A stretch of 64,000 nt of DNA from Rhizodiscina lignyota (lineage: Eukaryota; Ascomycota; Dothideomycetes; Aulographales; Rhizodiscinaceae): assembly GCA_010015805.1 (NCBI GenBank), contig ML978132.1, positions 186,001 through 250,000 of the forward strand, given 5' to 3'. Positions 62,741 to 64,000 of this stretch are shown here, one piece after another. The stretch's first letter is position 1. Every line of letters starts with the position of its first letter. The notes beneath the pieces were generated by a model that made no database searches, was not told the DNA's origin, and was given only the letters and a program-made list of their open reading frames with translations. A program made the translations under genes and the position numbers.

Positions 62741-64000
62741 ATGCCTTCGCAAAACCGGCGCAGTCGCTCGTCGGCGTCGACACAGAGCGCACCAAGGCCC
62801 GCATCACGCGGCTCGACAATGAGCCTACCTTCACAGCAACCTCAAAGCGTCGACGCCGGCTCTCGACCTGGCTCGTCGTATCCCGCACAACCAGCACCAT
62901 CATTCGGACCACCAGGTCCACAATTCGTGCCCATCCAAGCCCAGCAGCAGCCTGACATCGCACCAAGAAATAATGGCGATGCCGACCTAAGTCCCGAACT
63001 TGCAGCATGGTATCATCAACAACAACAACAGGCCGGAGTCGAAGGATTTGGCGTAACACAGGGACCTCCAAACATGCAGCAACCCGAGCAACAGTCATTC
63101 TCAATGGAAGGCGTCCAGTTCTACGGCAGCCAGCCAGCGCCTCCAGTACCTGTACCGGTGGAAGTGGAACGCAAGAAGGGCTCGACATCAAGTGCGACAA
63201 ACGATAAGGAGCTGCGAGAGATACTGTCCAAAAACGAAGGGCGTTCTCTGAAGGACCTTGCGACTGAGGTGCTTGCAACGGAGCGTACTTCTCGCGCTGA
63301 GAAGACCAAGCAACTGTTTGCCATGATATGGTGTGTTAGAACATACCCAATGCTTCTTGAACGAACAATTCCATATTAACAGGCTTTCTAGGCTTAAAAC
63401 TGCGTGCAAGCATGCAAAGACGTCGGTCCCAAGAAATCGAGTCTATACAGTATATGTCGAGCGTTGTGGCACAGAAAGAGTCGCGCCACTCAACCCGGCA
63501 TCATTCGGCAAGCTCGTTCGCGTCATCTTCCCCGGCCTACAGACACGCAGACTAGGTGTCAGAGGCGAGTCAAAGTATCACTACGTCGACTTGGCTCTTG
63601 TGGATGAGCCACAGAATGACTATGAGTATGACCGGAGGAACTCTCAGGCTCCAGAGAGCCGACCATCGCACAGCGTCCGCAACAGCGCTGTCATCGACTT
63701 CAAGTTTGTTCCCTTTATTTCATATGGTGGACACATGCACTGACATTAGCAGCTCTCTTCCACGTCTCCCTGCCGATGCTGCGTCATTTCCTACCATGGA
63801 TGGCAGCATGGATCATCAACAATCCTTTCAGCTGCCACCGGCTGGAACATCGCAGGGAAGGGTATTCGCTGATCCATATCTGCCCGGTGTGAACACTCGT
63901 ACAAGCGCTGCTTCAGCCTCCTACAAGCAGACGTTGAAGTTCCCACCTGCAGAATACAGTCTGCCAGAGAGTGAGAGCATCGAGCTTCCCAACATTCATC
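62741..64000 (+). CDS. RFX-family transcription factor (3' partial)
   Basis: Exons 62741-63330, 63383-63703 and 63750 to beyond the window (introns 52 and 46 nt); about 387 residues visible. The N-terminal 150 residues are Gln/Pro/Ser-rich. The RFX DNA-binding domain starts near residue 192 and is completed by splicing: IWLSRLKTACKHAKTSVPRN, VYTVYVERCGTERVAPLNPA, SFGKLVRVIFPGLQTRRLG and RGESKYHYVDLAL. This winged helix binds X-box sites. Fungal members (Crt1/Rfx1, DAF-19 relatives) repress DNA-damage genes and control morphogenesis. The dimerisation region is outside the window. Confidence 0.93.

Noticed and set aside
1-64000. CRISPR array, prokaryotic operon or phage system
   Set aside because: Introns, gene families and promoter style are fungal; no regularly spaced identical repeats were seen.

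Overview
This window is nuclear DNA of a filamentous ascomycete (Pezizomycotina). The evidence is short spliceosomal introns (about 46-99 nt, GT-AG with CTAAC/CTGAC-like branch sites), CT-rich leaders before start codons, and typically fungal families: two HET-domain proteins, two Hce2/Ecp2-type secreted effector candidates, a Zn2Cys6 regulator, a SARAF homologue and a Spo12 homologue. The Ecp2-like genes and gene style suggest a Dothideomycete, but that placement is inference. I see no bacterial operons, CRISPR array, tRNA or rRNA gene. Most genes were resolved into exons by reading splice sites and checking that frames add up across junctions.

Layout. 0-1.8 kb: 3' part of a GPH-family sucrose-type transporter that starts before the window. 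2.5-4.5 kb: two head-to-head Hce2 effector candidates; the shared promoter region carries a 149-bp inverted-repeat element. 5.1-5.5 kb: AT-rich, gene-free island that looks like a decayed repeat. 5.7-13.6 kb: UreF, a Spo12-like protein, a BTB-like protein, SARAF and PBN1 (GPI mannosyltransferase subunit). 14.0-24.7 kb: Zn2Cys6 regulator, membrane-anchored PP2C phosphatase, amino-acid/GABA-type permease, an unknown four-exon secreted or membrane protein, and a pepsin-like protein that seems to lack its first catalytic Asp. 25.2-26.1 kb: a pseudogene. 26.3-32.5 kb: lipid-droplet hydrolase (LDAH), DCP1, and an OCRL-type inositol 5-phosphatase. 33.0-37.0 kb: a short F-box-like protein facing a four-exon ankyrin protein with a STAND-like N-terminus and an in-frame stop before a conserved-looking tail. 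38.0-47.8 kb: conserved housekeeping genes (glutamine-dependent NAD synthetase, forkhead factor, HIS3, RPC19, a complex I LYR subunit, BUD31). 48.9-59.4 kb: accessory stretch with two HET genes, a degenerate repeat array, a C2H2 acidic regulator, a zinc alcohol dehydrogenase and a GT8 glycosyltransferase. 59.9-64 kb: GFA-family protein, YOP1/REEP membrane-shaping protein, and the 5' part of an RFX regulator that runs off the window.

Conserved genes sit in compact divergent or convergent pairs with 0.1-0.4 kb between them. The accessory regions (2-5.5, 20-26, 33-37 and 48-54 kb) hold the effectors, non-self-recognition candidates, decayed genes and repeats. Most notable for follow-up are the inverted-repeat element between the effector genes, the degenerate ~170-bp repeat family at 51.0-52.3 kb, the in-frame stop in the ankyrin gene, and several small multi-exon genes (Spo12, the complex I subunit, YOP1 with a 9-nt exon).
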